From NCBI GenBank assembly GCA_944474755.1, contig OX104113.1, positions 25,300,432-25,364,431 of the forward strand: DNA of 64,000 nt, read 5' to 3'. The first letter of the stretch is position 1. Each line of letters begins with the position of its first letter. The notes beneath the pieces are model-generated. The model ran no database searches and was not told the origin of the DNA. It was given only the letters and a program-made list of their open reading frames with translations. This document shows positions 62,001-64,000 of this stretch, in pieces. Source of the stretch: Limnoperna fortunei. Its lineage: Eukaryota > Mollusca > Bivalvia > Mytilida > Modiolidae. The translations under genes and the position numbers were made by a program.

Positions 62001-64000
62001 GAGACTGGGACATCATTAGGTAAGGTAATCTAGTACAGAGACTGAGACATCATTAGGTAAGGTAATCTAGTAAAGAGACTGGGACTTCATTTGGTAAGGT
62101 AATCTAGTAAAGAGACTGGGACATCGTTATGTAAGGTAATCTAGTAAAGAGAATGGGACATCATTAGGTAAGGTAACCTAGTAAAGAGACTGGGACATCG
62201 TTAGGTAAGGTAATCTAGTAAAGAGACTGGGACATCGTTAGGTAAGGTAATCTAGTAAAGAGACTGGGACATCATTAGGTAAGGTAATCTAGTACAGAGA
62301 CTGGGACATCATTAGGAAAGGTAATCTAGTAAAGAGACTGGGACATCATTAGGTAAGGTAATCTAGTAAAGAGACTGGGACATCATTAGGAAAGGTAATC
62401 TAGTAAAGAGAATGGGACATCATTTGGTAAGGTAATCTAGTAAAGAGAATGGGACTTCATTTGGTAAGGTAATCTAGTAAAGAGACTGGGACATCGTTAG
62501 GTAAGGTAATCTAGTAAAGAGACTGGGACATCGTTATGTAAGGTAATCTAGTACAGAGACTGGGACATCGTTATGTAAGGTAATCTAGTAAAGAGACTGG
62601 GACATCATTAGGAAAGGTAATCTAGTACAGAGAATGGGACATCATTAGGAAAGGTAATCTAGTAAAGAGACTGGGACATCATTAGGTAAGGTAATCTAGT
62701 AAAGAGACTGGGACATCGTTAGGTAAGGTAATCTAGTAAAGAGACTGGGACATCGTTATGTAAGGTAATCTAGTACAGAGACTGTGACATCGTTATGTAA
62801 GGTAATCTAGTAAAGAGACTGGGACATCATTAGGAAAGGTAATCTAGTAAAGAGACTGGGACATCATTAGGTAAGGTAATCTAGTAAAGAGACTGGGACA
62901 TCATTAGGTACGGTAATCTAGTAAAGAGACTGGGACATCATTAGGTAAGGTAATCTAGTAAAGAGACTGGGACATCATTAGGTAAGGTAATCTAGTAAAG
63001 AGACTGGGACATCATTAGGAAAGGTAATCTAGTAAGAGACTGGGACATCATTAGGTAAAATAATCTAGTAAAGAGAATGGGACATCATTACGTAAGGTAA
63101 TCTAGTAAAGAGAATGGGACATCATTAGGTAAGGTAATCTAGTAAAGAGACTGGGACATCATTAGGTAAGGTAATCTAGTAAAGAGACTGGGACATCATT
63201 AGGTACGGTAATCTAGTAAAGAGACTGGGACATCATTAGGTAAGGTAATCTAGTAAAGAGACTGGGACATCATTAGGTAAGGTAATCTAGTAAAAAGACT
63301 GGGACATCGTTAGGTAAGGTAATCTAGTAAAGAGACTGGGACATCATTAGGTAAGGTAATTTAGTACAGAGACTGGGACATCATTAGGTAAGGTAATCTA
63401 GTAAAGAGACTGGGACATCGTTAGGAAAGGTAATCTAGTACAGAGACTGGGACATCATTAGGTAAGGTAATTTAGTACAGAGACTGGGACATCATTAGGT
63501 AAGGTAATCTAGTACAGAGACTGGGACATCGTTAGGTAAGGTAATCTAGTAAAGAGACTGGGACATCATTAGGTAAGGTAATCTATTAAAGAGACTGGGA
63601 CATCATTACGTAAGGTAATCTATTAAAGAGACTGGGACATCATTAGGTAAGGTAATCTAGTAAAGAGACTGGGACATCATTAGGTAAGGTAATCTAGTAA
63701 AGAGACTGGGACATCATTAGGTAAGGGAATCTAGTACAGAGACTGGGACATCATTAGGTAAGGTAATCTAGTAAAGAGACTGGGACTTCATTTGGTAAGG
63801 TAATCTAGTAAAGAGACTGGAATATTATTAGGTAAGGTAATCTTGTAAAGAGACTGGTACATCATTAGGTAAGGTAATCTAGTAAAGAGACTGGGACATC
63901 ATTAGGTAAGGTAATCTAGTAAAGAGACTGGGACATCATTTGGTAAGATAATCTAGTAAAGAGACTGGGACATCATTAGGTAAGGTAATCTAGTACAGAG
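59085..64000. repeat. 37-bp minisatellite array (about 132 units, runs off the window)
   Basis: The unit is AGAGACTGGGACATCATTAG then GTAAGGTAATCTAGTAA. It starts gradually near 59,085-59,107 and continues to the last base. Frequent variants are ATCGTTATG, TTCATTTGG, GAATGGG, GTACAGAG and GGAAAGG, with occasional indels (GTAAAGAAAGAG, GTAAAACG, GTAAGAG). Stops in every frame (TAA, TAG) exclude coding. The array contains a 2,000-bp duplication described separately. Confidence 0.98.
59207..63266. repeat. 2,000-bp higher-order duplication within the 37-bp array
   Basis: 59,207-61,206 and the block 61,207 to about 63,266 match at a constant offset of exactly 2,000 bp. Private marks recur at that offset: GACAGGGACA at 59,371 and 61,371, GTAAAGAAAGAG at 59,660 and 61,660, TAGTAAAAC(G/A) at 59,921 and 61,921, and AGTAAGAGAC at 61,031 and 63,031. 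By line-by-line reading I count about ten substitutions over about 2 kb. Confidence 0.92.

Noticed and set aside
59085..64000. Telomeric or centromeric satellite
   Set aside because: The unit is not TTAGGG-like, and with only one edge visible there is no evidence for a centromere; called a minisatellite.

Overview
The window is AT-rich, gene-poor animal DNA, most likely from a bivalve mollusc and probably a marine mussel (Mytilidae). The evidence is the repeat content: tRNA-derived SINEs with molluscan-type 3' ends (a degenerate 'CTGAAATATTGCTG...GCGTTAAAC' tail followed by short simple repeats), LINE and Tc1 relics, and dispersed segments such as 'TACGCCAGACGCACGTTTCGT' variants that I associate from memory with mussel genomes. 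I found no host protein-coding gene, tRNA or rRNA gene that I can support. Almost every open frame of 60-118 codons is a chance AT-rich frame, many lack an ATG start, and the few with recognisable protein similarity are transposon relics.

Layout. 1-4,430: a SINE (440-672), a degraded composite repeat (1,920-2,650) and a LINE fragment (2,695-2,915). 4,430-36,835: the main structure, about 2.8 diverged head-to-tail copies of a unit of roughly 11.5-12.3 kb, recognised by matching anchors in the same order. Each copy carries its own later insertions: a 28-bp tandem repeat and a 270-bp duplicated bivalve repeat in copy 1; a Tc1-like element, a 1.55-kb TIR element, a 526-bp tandem duplication and reverse-transcriptase fragments in copy 2; a SINE tail and another reverse-transcriptase fragment in copy 3. 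37,424-41,061: a tRNA-type SINE split by a 3,401-bp TIR element with a 9-bp target-site duplication; inside that element are two near-identical 650-bp repeats.

41-53.8 kb: mostly unannotated AT-rich DNA with microsatellites, a complete 519-bp SINE-like retroelement with a 13-bp target duplication (47,987-48,505), a composite repeat collinear with the one at 1,920-2,650, and a 5'-truncated LINE on the minus strand that is itself interrupted by a 349-bp MITE. 53.8-57.75 kb: a second, smaller diverged duplication, with a 40-bp minisatellite in only one of the two copies. 58.41-58.79 kb: a large foldback built from about 20-bp tandem units. 59.1 kb to the window edge: a 37-bp minisatellite with a 2,000-bp higher-order duplication.

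There is no pathway to describe. The window records repeated segmental duplication, nested transposition and minisatellite expansion. All assignments were made by reading; identities are by eye unless a count is given.
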